A stretch of 51,910 nt of DNA from an uncultured Candidatus Saccharibacteria bacterium (GTDB taxonomy: Bacteria > Patescibacteriota > Saccharimonadia > Saccharimonadales > Saccharimonadaceae), in contig CALKRM010000025.1 of the NCBI GenBank assembly GCA_937989565.1, forward strand, positions 1 through 51,910, read 5' to 3'. The notes under the pieces are model-generated. The model was given only the letters and a program-made list of their open reading frames with translations. It was not told where the DNA came from and made no database searches. This document shows positions 9,010 to 16,930 of the stretch, one piece after another. How positions within the stretch are numbered: the first letter of the stretch is position 1; the number at the start of each line of letters is the position of its first letter. The translations under genes were made by a program, and so were the position numbers.

Positions 9010-10365
9010 TTAATGAACATATAATTTATCCTTAATGTCGTTAATTTGCTCGCGAATACTGACGTTAGTAAGACTTTCTTTAGTAATTTTTTCAATTGAA
9101 TGCATAGCGGTCGTGTGGTCTTTTCGTCCAAGCTCTTGGGCAATTTTCGGAAAACTCATTTTCAGTTCACTGCGTAGAAGAAACATCGCAATTTGTCTTG
9201 GCATCGCGATAAATTTATCTCGTCTGGATGAGCACATATCTTTTACATCAATATTATAATAGCGCGCCGTCTTATCAATTATTTGTTTGGCGGTTATATG
9301 TTGTGGTCTATTGCGTTTAATATCTCCCAAAATTCCTTCAGCTGCCGCCAAATCAGGCGTGAAATTCTGCATTTCCGCATAAGCAAGCAGTCGATTCAAA
9401 GCGCCTTCCAGTTCGCGAATGTTTGTCTTAAAGTTGGTTGCCAGGTATTCTACAACATCGGAATCTAGTTCGGTGTTGCTGAGTTCGGCTTTTGCTTTAA
9501 CGATAGCGCAACGAGTTTCATAATCGGGCATCTGAATATCAATTGCCATACCCCATTCAAATCGACTACGCAAACGATCGGTTAGAGTAGGAATACTTTT
9601 TGGCGGTTTATCTGAACTAATAATTATTTGCTTATTGTTCTGATGAAGATCGTTAAATGTATGGAAAAATTCGTCCTGAGTTTTTTCTTTCCCGGCGATA
9701 AATTGCATATCATCGACAATCAATACATCGACATTGCGATATTTATCGGAAAAGCCTTTTTTCTTGAAACGAATAGAATCCAGAAACTCATTAACAAACG
9801 TTTCCGTAGTGATGTAAAGCACGCGCGCCGAAGGTTGTTTTTTAACTATCTCGTTACCAACAGCTTGCATTAAGTGAGTTTTACCAAGTCCAGAGCCTCC
9901 GTAAAGATAGAGTGGATTATATTTTTCTCCTGGATGTGCGGCGACTGCTTGGCAAGCGGCATAGGCCAAATCGTTACTCGAGCCAACGATAAAGTTATCA
10001 AAGGTATACCTGGGATTAAGATTACTTGAATGGGATTTCCTCGATGGTAAAATCAGCGGCTTCACTGTTTCTTGTTGTCCACTTTTATCAACTTCACGAT
10101 TAACGCGCGGTTTTTTATTGCTAGATTCGACGTTATAGGAAATGGATGGGGCATTAATGCCGTTATGTGACAGAGCTTCCAATATTTGCGGATGAAATCG
10201 CTTTTCAAGTTGAGTTCTAGCAAAAATATTCGGCGCAATTATAAGAACTTCTTTGTCGGAGATTATTTCCAATTTGGTATTTTTAAACCACGCAGTAAAC
10301 GACGAAGACGATACAGTTACTTCAATCTCACCTAAAACACCCTGCCAAACCGCATGACTATCCAC
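9010..10365 (-). CDS. dnaA: Chromosomal replication initiator DnaA
   Basis: A 451-residue protein with all DnaA domains. Residues 1-~85 are domain I (WQGVLGEIEVTVSSSSFTAW), followed by a Lys/Ser-rich linker. The AAA+ domain has Walker A GGSGLGKT at 156-163 and Walker B VLIVDDMQF with Asp218/Asp219. Domain IV carries the DNA-binding signature GRKDHTTAMHSI starting near residue 413. The start codon is GTG at 10365, supported by GAGGGAG 8 nt upstream. Its -10 TATAGT (10406-10401) has a DnaA box over the -35 position, so it is probably autorepressed. It binds the boxes on either side of its own gene and loads the helicase. Confidence 0.98.
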   Translation of the reverse strand: MDSHAVWQGVLGEIEVTVSSSSFTAWFKNTKLEIISDKEVLIIAPNIFARTQLEKRFHPQILEALSHNGINAPSISYNVESSNKKPRVNREVDKSGQQETVKPLILPSRKSHSSNLNPRYTFDNFIVGSSNDLAYAACQAVAAHPGEKYNPLYLYGGSGLGKTHLMQAVGNEIVKKQPSARVLYITTETFVNEFLDSIRFKKKGFSDKYRNVDVLIVDDMQFIAGKEKTQDEFFHTFNDLHQNNKQIIISSDKPPKSIPTLTDRLRSRFEWGMAIDIQMPDYETRCAIVKAKAELSNTELDSDVVEYLATNFKTNIRELEGALNRLLAYAEMQNFTPDLAAAEGILGDIKRNRPQHITAKQIIDKTARYYNIDVKDMCSSRRDKFIAMPRQIAMFLLRSELKMSFPKIAQELGRKDHTTAMHSIEKITKESLTNVSIREQINDIKDKLYVH

Positions 10366-10417
10366 GAAAATTACTCCCTCAAATCCTGTTAACTGTCTTT
10401 ACTATAGCAAATAAGGG

Positions 10418-10484
10418 GAGTTTTCCACAAGTATGAACGGAGTAGAAATGTTACCATTCAAAACAGGGGTGGAGTTTTCCACAA
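10418..10484 (+). repeat. Two identical 13-bp direct repeats containing DnaA boxes
   Basis: GAGTTTTCCACAA occurs at 10418-10430 and again at 10472-10484, 54 bp apart and each preceded by a G-run (AAGGG, AGGGGTG). The related string AACAGGGGTG also occurs at 10462-10471, and AACAGGGGTG again at 8837-8846 in the dnaA-dnaN gap. The shared flanks suggest that iteron-like units, larger than the 9-bp box, are conserved across both sides of dnaA. Confidence 0.7.
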
Positions 10485-10549
10485 TTAAAATTCTCATCTG
10501 TTAAAACTGTGGAAAAATATACGTCGATAGTGGAAAAGTCATTGTCGAC

Positions 10550-10578
10550 TTGCAAAAAGTACTGAAAGAATATATACT
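10550..10578 (+). promoter_or_regulatory. rpmH promoter
   Basis: TTGCAA at 10550-10555 and TATACT at 10573-10578 are separated by 17 bp. The -10 ends 10 nt before the rpmH ATG, so the 5' leader would be only about 3-4 nt, and no Shine-Dalgarno is present. Confidence 0.72.
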
Positions 10579-10588
10579 ATTTGTTGAT

Positions 10589-10726
10589 ATGCCAAAGCGA
10601 ACATTTCAACCACACACCCGACACCGTGCAAAGACGCATGGTTTTAGGGCACGAGTTTCTACCAAGGCTGGTAGGCTGGTTTTGAAGCGCCGCCGTCTAA
10701 AGGGTCGCGCTAAAATTGCTATTTAA
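10589..10726 (+). CDS. rpmH: 50S ribosomal protein L34
   Basis: A 45-residue, very basic protein: MPKRTFQPHTRHRAKTHGFR, then a middle with STKAGR and a basic run KRRRLKGR. This is the near-invariant bL34 pattern (KRTxQPxxxxRxxxHGFRxRM...GRxVLxxRRxKGR), and the length is normal. It sits at the classic dnaA-rpmH-rnpA-yidC position. It is followed by a hairpin terminator and then rnpA with its own promoter. The ATG has no Shine-Dalgarno and lies close to the -10. Confidence 0.97.
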   Translation: MPKRTFQPHTRHRAKTHGFRARVSTKAGRLVLKRRRLKGRAKIAI

Positions 10727-10742
10727 TTGATAGCTAAAAATT

Positions 10743-10769
10743 ATCCCGTCGATGAAGGCGGGATTTTTT
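10743..10769 (+). terminator. Rho-independent terminator after rpmH
   Basis: ATCCCG pairs with CGGGAT around a 10-nt loop, followed by a T-run. It lies 16 bp after the rpmH stop. The T-run merges into the -10 of rnpA, so terminator and next promoter overlap. Confidence 0.75.
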
Positions 10770-10771
10770 GA

Positions 10772-10777
10772 TATAAT
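10772..10777 (+). promoter_or_regulatory. -10 box of rnpA (leaderless type)
   Basis: A perfect TATAAT ends 8 nt before the rnpA ATG. Transcription starting 7-8 nt after the hexamer would begin at or one base before the start codon. No Shine-Dalgarno precedes the ATG. Confidence 0.75.
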
Positions 10778-10785
10778 TGTAAAAT

Positions 10786-11133
10786 ATGTTACAACAATGT
10801 AATCGGTTTCATGGTCATGGCAGTCTTAAGTTTGTCTATAAAAATGGACAAGCGGTTCGTTCGTCTATAGCCACGATAAAATACGTGAAGAACCCATATC
10901 GAAATCACAGTAGGTTTGCGGTTGTTGTTAGTAAAAAAGTCCTAAAATCAGCGGTGCGTCGGAATCGTATACGTCGACGTGTTTATGAAATTATTCGCTT
11001 GGAACTTCCTAATATGAAAAATGACCAAGACGTGGCTGTTATTATATTTTCGGCGGAAGTTTTATCGATGCCGTATAAAGACTTGAAGCAGACAATAAAG
11101 AATCTTTTCTCTCAAGCTCAACTGTATAAATAG
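10786..11133 (+). CDS. rnpA: Ribonuclease P protein component
   Basis: A 115-residue basic protein, close to the usual 110-120. It has an N-terminal beta-sheet region and the RNR signature in SKKVLKSAVRRNRIRRRV, which binds the P RNA and the pre-tRNA leader. It assists 5' maturation of tRNAs. It lies between rpmH and yidC as in most bacteria. The ATG at 10786 is predicted to be at the mRNA 5' end. The family call is firm from the RNR motif and position. Confidence 0.96.
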   Translation: MLQQCNRFHGHGSLKFVYKNGQAVRSSIATIKYVKNPYRNHSRFAVVVSKKVLKSAVRRNRIRRRVYEIIRLELPNMKNDQDVAVIIFSAEVLSMPYKDLKQTIKNLFSQAQLYK

Positions 11134-11145
11134 GCAATTTTTTGC

Positions 11146-11151
11146 TATAAT
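11146..11151 (+). promoter_or_regulatory. -10 box of yidC (leaderless type)
   Basis: A perfect TATAAT is followed by 6 nt (TAAGGC) and the yidC ATG. No room is left for a ribosome-binding site in the transcript. Confidence 0.75.
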
Positions 11152-11157
11152 TAAGGC

Positions 11158-12078
11158 ATGAGTTTTTTTGATGAGTTTATCGTTCGACCGATTTTAAATT
11201 TACTAATGGCTATTTATAGTATAATTCCAGATTTTGGTGTTAGTATTATTATCTTTACAATTATCGTAAGACTTTTACTTTGGCCGCTAATTAAGAAGCA
11301 ACTTCATCAAGCAAAGGCAATGCGTAAAATGCAGCCAGAGTTAGTGAAGATCAAAAAACAGTACGCGAAGAATCCGCAAATGCGTAATTTAGCGATGATG
11401 GAACTTTATAAAAAGCATAATATTAGTGCTTTTGGATCAATCGGTGTTATGATTATTCAGTTTCCGATTTTGATTGCAATGTATCGAGTGGTGCAGATTT
11501 TTGTTTCTAGTCGCACCGACTTAGGAAAATATGTTTATGATTTTATGAAAAATCTGCCGGTTGCTAATAATCTAGTAAATAATCCAGATCAGTTTAATCA
11601 GAATTTCCTGGGAATTATAGATTTGACACAACACGCGATATCAAAGAATGGAATTATTATTGGCTTGGTTGTTTTGGCAGCAGTCGCGGCGTATTTGCAA
11701 TATTTAACTTCAAAACAATTGTCACCTCAATCTGACAGCAATCGTAAATTGCGTGACATTTTAGCTGAGGCTGGCGATGGAAAAGAAGCAGATCAGACAG
11801 AAGTAAATGCTATTATGACGCGAAAAATGATGAAATTTATGCCAGTAATGATGTTCTTCGTTATTGTATATTTGCCGGCGGCTTTGGCTCTTTATTTGAC
11901 AACGGCTAGCGCCGTGGGATATCTCCAGAATTATATTGTCTTTAAGCAAGACTCTAAAGAAATGCAAGAAATTGCAGATAAAAAATCATCTCAAAAATCT
12001 AAAGCATCGACAAAAATCGATAAACGTGTTAAAAAGGCTACAGAGGCTAGGATAACTCGAATCAAGGCTAAGGATTAA
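11158..12078 (+). CDS. yidC: Membrane protein insertase YidC/Oxa1 family
   Basis: A 306-residue protein. It has a first hydrophobic helix at ~10-22, and the core begins with SIIIFTIIVRLLLWPLIKKQ, which holds the groove arginine (Arg38) typical of YidC. A charged cytoplasmic helical hairpin (QAKAMRKMQPELVKIKKQY) follows, then helices around 95-115, 165-185 and 225-250. The tail is Lys-rich and would contact the ribosome. It inserts membrane proteins alone or with Sec. It lacks the large periplasmic domain of proteobacterial YidC, as in Gram-positives. jag follows after 9 bp with an AAGGAGG site. Confidence 0.96.
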   Translation: MSFFDEFIVRPILNLLMAIYSIIPDFGVSIIIFTIIVRLLLWPLIKKQLHQAKAMRKMQPELVKIKKQYAKNPQMRNLAMMELYKKHNISAFGSIGVMIIQFPILIAMYRVVQIFVSSRTDLGKYVYDFMKNLPVANNLVNNPDQFNQNFLGIIDLTQHAISKNGIIIGLVVLAAVAAYLQYLTSKQLSPQSDSNRKLRDILAEAGDGKEADQTEVNAIMTRKMMKFMPVMMFFVIVYLPAALALYLTTASAVGYLQNYIVFKQDSKEMQEIADKKSSQKSKASTKIDKRVKKATEARITRIKAKD

Positions 12079-12087
12079 GGAGGATTT

Positions 12088-12549
12088 ATGGACCAAATTG
12101 AAACGGTTGAATTTGTAAAAAAATATTTAGAGGATTTGCTAACATTCTTTGACTTGAATCTGGAAGTTTCGGTAAAAATCGAAGATGGAATTGTTGTAGC
12201 TTCAATTCCGCATAGCGAGCGAAGTAGTATTTTAATTGGCAGAAATGCGGAAACATTGCGTAGTATTCAGAACCTTTTGTCGACAGCGCTTCGTCATAAA
12301 GAAGCGTCAACTGTTCGGGTGAATTTGGATATTGCAGACTATAAAAAGCAGCACGCTGAAAAAATTGCCGAAAAGGCGCGCGGCTGGATTGAGGAAGTTC
12401 GACGAACTGGCGAGTCAAAGGTGGTGGATTTGAGCGCCGCTGATCGCTGGACGGTGCATCACTTGGCTGGTGAATATAGCGATATTGATACGCATTCTGA
12501 AGGCGAAGGTCGCGAACGACGTCTGATTATTAGTCAGAAGAGTTCTTAG
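12088..12549 (+). CDS. jag: Jag/KhpB RNA-binding protein (KH and R3H domains)
   Basis: A 153-residue protein. The KH-II domain at ~35-90 includes ILIGRNAETLRSIQNLLSTA, the equivalent of the GxxG loop. The C-terminal R3H domain shows DRWTVHHLAGEYSDIDTHSE and ends GRERRLIISQK. The usual N-terminal Jag-N domain is missing, as in shorter homologues. It binds RNA and, in Firmicutes, acts with KhpA in cell-elongation control. It is co-transcribed with yidC (9-bp gap, AAGGAGG). Its last 20 bases overlap the end of the converging gtrA-like gene. Confidence 0.93.
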   Translation: MDQIETVEFVKKYLEDLLTFFDLNLEVSVKIEDGIVVASIPHSERSSILIGRNAETLRSIQNLLSTALRHKEASTVRVNLDIADYKKQHAEKIAEKARGWIEEVRRTGESKVVDLSAADRWTVHHLAGEYSDIDTHSEGEGRERRLIISQKSS

Positions 12550-12964
12550 TGTCTTTAAAGACTATTCTGGAGTACAGAACGTAATTCCAAACGAGGCTGA
12601 CCACTGTGGCGGCTAGTTTGCTAATTAATAGAGCAAGTGATTTATTTAATCCGAAGTTTATAAATATCGGTGTGATAATGGCGATAATAATTGTTTGAAT
12701 TACCCATAAGCCAAAGAGTGTAACTGCCGCGAATAAAAGAAATTGTTTTTTCAAGTTTTGAGACGTTGACTTGAAAGTGTATTTTTTATTTGCAAAAAAT
12801 GAGAACAAAAAAGCAACGAATGTTGATATGAAATTAGCAAACTCCTTTGGGATATTTAAAAAGATTGTTAGACTAAAAAGTATGCCAAAATCTAGTACTG
12901 TATTAGTACTGCCAACGATAAGAAATCTTAATTTATCGGCGTGTTTTTTTAATATTTCCTGCAT
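12530..12964 (-). CDS. GtrA-like small membrane protein
   Basis: A 144-residue protein with four hydrophobic helices (about 15-35, 40-58, 74-98, 108-130). The first carries the GtrA-family pattern FLIVGSTNTVLDFGILFSL. GtrA proteins are thought to flip undecaprenyl- or polyprenyl-phosphate-linked sugars across the membrane, supplying wall or surface glycan decoration. The gene overlaps the upstream GT2 gene by 32 bp, which pairs it with a GtrB-like enzyme: the standard GtrA/GtrB couple. It converges on jag with a 20-bp tail overlap. Confidence 0.88.
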   Translation of the reverse strand: MQEILKKHADKLRFLIVGSTNTVLDFGILFSLTIFLNIPKEFANFISTFVAFLFSFFANKKYTFKSTSQNLKKQFLLFAAVTLFGLWVIQTIIIAIITPIFINFGLNKSLALLISKLAATVVSLVWNYVLYSRIVFKDTKNSSD

Positions 12965-13883
12965 GGTATTCCTCTATTAAATATAATGGTCTGTTTTTTG
13001 TTTCAATAAATATTCGACCTATGTATTCGCCAATTATACCTAGGGATAATAACTGAACTCCGCCGAGGAATAAGATAACTGCCATTAGCGAGGAATACCC
13101 AGCACCAGTAGAAACTCCGAACAAAGGGCGAACTAAAAGATATATAATCCAAATGAAAGCAATAAGCGAAATAATGAAGCCGAAAATAGTTGCCATTCGT
13201 AGCGGTGCAGTAGTAAAGCTGGTAATTCCGTCGATTGCCAAGTTGAGTAGTTTCCGGTAATTCCATTTGGTTTGACCAGATAATCTGGGATCGCGATCAT
13301 AAAATATCTCTTTTTTCTTATATCCAATCCAGCTAAAAATCGCTTTTGTATTGCGCTGAGACTCGCGGAATTTTTGCAAAGCCTCAATGCATCGGCGATC
13401 CAGTAAGCGAAAATCTCCAGTGTCGATCTGAATGGGGATGTTGGTCGATTTTTGCAATATTCTGTAATACCATTGGCTGGTTTTTTTCTTCAGCCAGGTT
13501 TCGCCTTGTCGATTGTTGCGGCGAGCATAGACGTCATCGTAACCATCTTCCCAATGTGAAATCATTTCCTGAATGAGCTCTGGTGGATCTTGTAAATCCG
13601 CATCGATAATCACCAGAGCGTCACTTTTTACGTGGTCAATTCCAGCTATCATGGCAATTTCCTTACCGAAGTTTCGCGATAAATTTATATAGCTAATTCG
13701 AGAATCTCTTTTCGATTGCTCGGCTATGATTGAAAAAGATTTATCGGTGCTGCCGTCGTTTATGAAGAGAAATTCGAATTGATAATTGGGTGTGTTTTTT
13801 GTAAATTCATCCAAGCGCTTAAATAATTGCGGTAAAACAGATTCTTCATTGTAGACTGGGATAAGAAGGGTGATGGTTTTCAT
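12933..13883 (-). CDS. GtrB/DPM1-like GT2 glycosyltransferase (polyprenyl-phosphate sugar synthase)
   Basis: A 316-residue GT-A enzyme. The start ITLLIPVYNEESVLP is followed by FINDGSTD and the metal/nucleotide-binding DADLQDPPE at ~94-101. Then come QRNTKAIFSW and two C-terminal membrane helices (about 232-255 and 265-290). This is the build of bactoprenol glucosyltransferase (GtrB) or YkcC/ArnC-type enzymes that make polyprenyl-phosphate-sugar. The downstream GtrA-like gene would flip the product. A TATATT lies 7 nt upstream of the ATG, so a leaderless start is possible here too, but the 13-bp gap to the upstream gene also allows read-through. Confidence 0.9.
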   Translation of the reverse strand: MKTITLLIPVYNEESVLPQLFKRLDEFTKNTPNYQFEFLFINDGSTDKSFSIIAEQSKRDSRISYINLSRNFGKEIAMIAGIDHVKSDALVIIDADLQDPPELIQEMISHWEDGYDDVYARRNNRQGETWLKKKTSQWYYRILQKSTNIPIQIDTGDFRLLDRRCIEALQKFRESQRNTKAIFSWIGYKKKEIFYDRDPRLSGQTKWNYRKLLNLAIDGITSFTTAPLRMATIFGFIISLIAFIWIIYLLVRPLFGVSTGAGYSSLMAVILFLGGVQLLSLGIIGEYIGRIFIETKNRPLYLIEEYHAGNIKKTRR

Positions 13884-13896
13884 GGTATTAAATATA

Positions 13897-14910
13897 TTAT
13901 TTTATTCTGAAAAAATGCTTAAATTTTAATAAACCAGTTTGATTTGGCAGCGGTCCATCGTGGATAATATTACGAATATAGTCGACAGAAACCTTACGAT
14001 TTTTTTGGATATAAAAACGTTTTTTATAAGCTGCCGGTTTGTGGACAATTGACACTAAAGTGCCCTTGAATGCGGGCCAACCGTTACCGTGGCGAATTGC
14101 GCTGGCAAAAATCAACCAATATGTCAGTAAAAATCGTATGCCAATATGCCAGAATAATTTACCTGGAACATTTTTAATGAAGACTAATGGTAAGTTTTTG
14201 AAAGTATTATAAACAGCTAATCCGGGAACTTTTTTACTACTAGCGCCAACTTTATGATAAGCGATAGCCTTGGGCGTGAAGCGAACTTTCCAGCCGGCTA
14301 ATTGCGCCCGAAAACTTAAGTCGACATCCTCATAATACATAAAGAAATTTTCATCAAACATATCTATATCATCAAAGATTTTTGCACGATAAATAGCACC
14401 GCCGCCAGTCGCGCCAAATATTTCTCCAGGCTTAGTTGGCGCATTTTTTATGAGCTCATCACGGTTTCTCGGTCCAGGAAGTCCCCACGTTGTGTAAAAA
14501 TCTCCAGTTGTGTCAAGAGTTTTACTATTGCGTCTTTGTAGAATTCCGGTCGCAATTCCGCATTCTGGGTATTTTGATAATTGATAAACGAGAGCTTCAC
14601 ACCAGTTTCTATCAGCTATCGCATCCGGATTAAGTACTCCAATATATTCAAAGTTGTTTTTTAGGGCGTAGATTAATCCTGTATTAATTCCTCCTGCGAA
14701 CCCTAGATTGTCTGAGTTTTTGAGTAAAATAATCTTTTCTTTTTTATGTGATGATATATATTCTTCAAATACGGCAACAGAACTGTCGCTACTATTATTA
14801 TCTACTATAACAATAGTAGGTTTTAAGGTTTGTTTTATTAATGAATCAACACACTCTATGGCGTCGTCGGATCCGTTCCAATTAAGAACTATAATTGCAA
14901 GTCTATTCAT
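13897..14910 (-). CDS. GT2 glycosyltransferase, rhamnosyltransferase-like
   Basis: A 337-residue GT-A fold enzyme beginning MNRLAIIVLNWNGSDD. It has IVDNNSSDSS, the metal-binding VLNPDA (DxD-like) and the acceptor-site motif FFMYYEDVDLSFRAQLAGW, a pattern shared with WbbL-type rhamnosyl- and galactofuranosyltransferases. The C-terminal ~100 residues have one hydrophobic stretch (FLLTYWLIFASAI) suggesting membrane association. It is first gene of a minus-strand run with the GtrB/GtrA pair. The dTDP-rhamnose genes at 27-31 kb make rhamnose a plausible donor; that is inference. Confidence 0.85.
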   Translation of the reverse strand: MNRLAIIVLNWNGSDDAIECVDSLIKQTLKPTIVIVDNNSSDSSVAVFEEYISSHKKEKIILLKNSDNLGFAGGINTGLIYALKNNFEYIGVLNPDAIADRNWCEALVYQLSKYPECGIATGILQRRNSKTLDTTGDFYTTWGLPGPRNRDELIKNAPTKPGEIFGATGGGAIYRAKIFDDIDMFDENFFMYYEDVDLSFRAQLAGWKVRFTPKAIAYHKVGASSKKVPGLAVYNTFKNLPLVFIKNVPGKLFWHIGIRFLLTYWLIFASAIRHGNGWPAFKGTLVSIVHKPAAYKKRFYIQKNRKVSVDYIRNIIHDGPLPNQTGLLKFKHFFRIK

Positions 14911-14928
14911 AATGTTCTTTTTGTATTG

Positions 14929-14934
14929 TATAAT
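14929..14934 (+). promoter_or_regulatory. -10 box of the ABC glycan exporter operon, shared with a divergent promoter
   Basis: TATAAT is followed by 5 nt (AGGCG) and ATG at 14940. On the minus strand the same bases give TATTAT (14935-14930) and TACAAT (14930-14925), which could serve the divergent GT2 gene at 14910. The two transcription units are only 29 bp apart. Confidence 0.65.
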
Positions 14935-14939
14935 AGGCG

Positions 14940-15758
14940 ATGTATATTATGAAGTGGCTAGAAGTTTTTAATAGGAAAAACAGGATTCTCTTAAGGGAAT
15001 TAGTTATTACGGATTTTAAATTGAGATATCAGGGTTCTGCTCTCGGATATGTATGGAGTGTTCTTAAGCCGCTTTTTCTATTTTCGATATTGTATGTAGT
15101 TTTTGATAAATTTTTAGGAGTAGGAAGGAGTATAGAACATTTTCCAGTGTATTTATTGCTGGGGATAATTTTATGGAACTTCTTCGTAGAAGCAACTAAT
15201 CAAGGACTAAACTCTATAGTAGGTCGAGGTGACCTACTTAGAAAGATTAATTTTCCTAAATATATTGTTGTAATTTCTGGAACTGTATCCTCATTGATAA
15301 ATTTGCTATTTAATATGATAGTGGTGCTTTTATTTGTGTTAGTAAATGGAGTTCAATTATCATGGATGTCGCTATTAATCATACCACTAATAATTGAACT
15401 GTATATATTTGCTTTAGGGGTGGCTTTTTTCTTGTCCGCTCTTAATGTTAAGTCGCGAGATACTGGATATCTATGGGAGGTATTTACTCAGGCTGCATTT
15501 TACGCCACCCCTGTTATTTATCCAATGCAGATGGTTTCGCAGAAGAGTAATTTTGCTGTTGATCTGTTATTTCTTAATCCTGTTGCACAAATTATTCAAG
15601 ATAGCAGATATGTGCTTATAACTAAAGATACGATGATTATGTGGAATAGATTAAGCCCGCTAATGATGTCTGTACCGTTTTTAGCTATAGCTATAATAGT
15701 TCTGTTTGCAGTTTGGTATTTTAAGAAGCAGTCAAAGACATTTGCGGAGGAGATTTAG
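14940..15758 (+). CDS. wzm: ABC-2 type polysaccharide exporter permease (Wzm-like)
   Basis: A 272-residue protein with six hydrophobic helices. The N-terminal LVITDFKLRYQGSALGYVWSVLKP is typical of ABC-2 exporters of O-antigen/teichoic-acid type (Wzm, TagG). It forms the membrane channel for undecaprenyl-linked glycans, with the ATPase encoded 5 bp downstream. I keep the ATG at 14940 (MYIMKW) because the -10 lies 5 nt upstream; the internal ATG at 14949 is possible but has no Shine-Dalgarno. Codon use here is visibly rich in ATA/AGA, unlike the dnaA region. Confidence 0.92.
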   Translation: MYIMKWLEVFNRKNRILLRELVITDFKLRYQGSALGYVWSVLKPLFLFSILYVVFDKFLGVGRSIEHFPVYLLLGIILWNFFVEATNQGLNSIVGRGDLLRKINFPKYIVVISGTVSSLINLLFNMIVVLLFVLVNGVQLSWMSLLIIPLIIELYIFALGVAFFLSALNVKSRDTGYLWEVFTQAAFYATPVIYPMQMVSQKSNFAVDLLFLNPVAQIIQDSRYVLITKDTMIMWNRLSPLMMSVPFLAIAIIVLFAVWYFKKQSKTFAEEI

Positions 15759-15763
15759 GATAT

Positions 15764-16924
15764 ATGAAGGACGTAGTTATAGAGGTTAACTCTCTTACTA
15801 AGACTTTTAAGATACCAACAGAGTCTAGCAACGGGATTAAACAGAAGACTATTAATTATATTAAAGGCAAAAAAGGCTACAGGGAATTTACGCCATTAAA
15901 AAATATATCTTTTGATATTAAAAAAGGTGAATTTTTTGGAATAGTGGGTAAAAATGGTTCAGGTAAGAGTACTTTATTGAAGTCTATAGCTCAAATCTAT
16001 TCTCCGACGAAGGGTTCAGTACGAGTAAATGGATCTCTTGTCCCGTTTATCGAGCTGGGTGTTGGTTTTAATCCAGAATTAACAGGTAGAGAAAATGTAT
16101 TTTTAAATGGAGCTTTACTGGGATTTAGCCATAAAGAGATGGAGCTGATGTATGATGATATTGTTGAATTCTCTGAGTTGGCAGATTTTATGGAAGAGAA
16201 GCTTAAGAATTACTCATCAGGGATGCAGGTTAGATTAGCTTTCTCTGTAGCTATTAAAGCTCGTGGCGATATTTTAATGCTTGATGAAGTGTTGGCTGTC
16301 GGGGACGCGGCTTTTCAGCAGAAGTGTTTTGATTATTTTGAAAAAGTTAAACGTAGTAATCAGACTGTGGTTTTTGTGACGCATGATATGAATGCTGTAC
16401 GCAGATTTTGCTCGAGAGCTATGTATATAGAAAATGGAACGATAAAACATATTGGATCTCCTCAGGAAATTGCCGATATATATACGGAGGTTAATATGGA
16501 CGCGGTTACTAGTGCAGAAGAAGAATCTCATGACGATTCAGTTAGTATGTCTGTTGATATACCTAGTAAAAAAAATTTTACGCAAGAAGACTCGATTGAT
16601 ATTGGCGTGACTGTAGATGGTATTACTGAAGATGTTTTTGTGAATATATCCTTTGTGTACGGAGGGTTTGTATTTGCTGATCGCAATTGTAGAGACACTC
16701 CTAGTGACTTTATACAAAACAATAGGAGGGTTAATTTCAATCAGAGTTTGGATGGCTTTAATCCTGGCAAATATGATATTCATATGTCATTACACCGTAG
16801 GGCTGATGATGGCATAATTAAACATTTGCCACGAGCGTTTTCGTTTATTATTACAGGTAAAGATGATTTTCGTGATGGTCCAATGAGAATGACGGGAAAA
16901 TGGAGCGTAAAGAAGAGGAGATAA
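15764..16924 (+). CDS. wzt: Polysaccharide exporter ATPase with C-terminal glycan-binding domain (Wzt-like)
   Basis: A 386-residue protein. The ABC domain (~1-245) has Walker A GIVGKNGSGKSTLLKSI, signature YSSGMQVRLAFS, Walker B DILMLDEVLAVGD and a His switch VTHDMN. A beta-rich C-terminal domain (~265-386; strands around DIGVTVDG, VFVNISFVYGG, YDIHMSLH) resembles Wzt-C, which recognises the cap of the exported polysaccharide. The exporter is therefore likely selective for a finished chain. The start has GGAGATTTAGG upstream. It is in an operon with wzm and the following double glycosyltransferase. Confidence 0.93.
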   Translation: MKDVVIEVNSLTKTFKIPTESSNGIKQKTINYIKGKKGYREFTPLKNISFDIKKGEFFGIVGKNGSGKSTLLKSIAQIYSPTKGSVRVNGSLVPFIELGVGFNPELTGRENVFLNGALLGFSHKEMELMYDDIVEFSELADFMEEKLKNYSSGMQVRLAFSVAIKARGDILMLDEVLAVGDAAFQQKCFDYFEKVKRSNQTVVFVTHDMNAVRRFCSRAMYIENGTIKHIGSPQEIADIYTEVNMDAVTSAEEESHDDSVSMSVDIPSKKNFTQEDSIDIGVTVDGITEDVFVNISFVYGGFVFADRNCRDTPSDFIQNNRRVNFNQSLDGFNPGKYDIHMSLHRRADDGIIKHLPRAFSFIITGKDDFRDGPMRMTGKWSVKKRR

Positions 16925-16930
16925 AATCAG

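Larger units (their letters stand above)
10366..10588. promoter_or_regulatory. Divergent dnaA/rpmH control region with four DnaA boxes
   Basis: Exact TTTTCCACA boxes lie at 10421-10429 (+), 10475-10483 (+) and 10508-10516 (-); a one-mismatch copy (TTTTCCACT) is at 10529-10537 (-). The minus-strand -10 TATAGT for dnaA is at 10406-10401, and the first box covers its -35. The plus-strand rpmH promoter lies beyond the last box. The boxes may form a second origin half (a bipartite origin around dnaA) or only serve dnaA autoregulation. Confidence 0.78.

Noticed and set aside
8775..9143. 122-residue minus-strand reading frame across the origin
   Set aside because: It runs over the end of dnaA in another frame and through the DnaA-box region; composition is not protein-like and no motif is seen.
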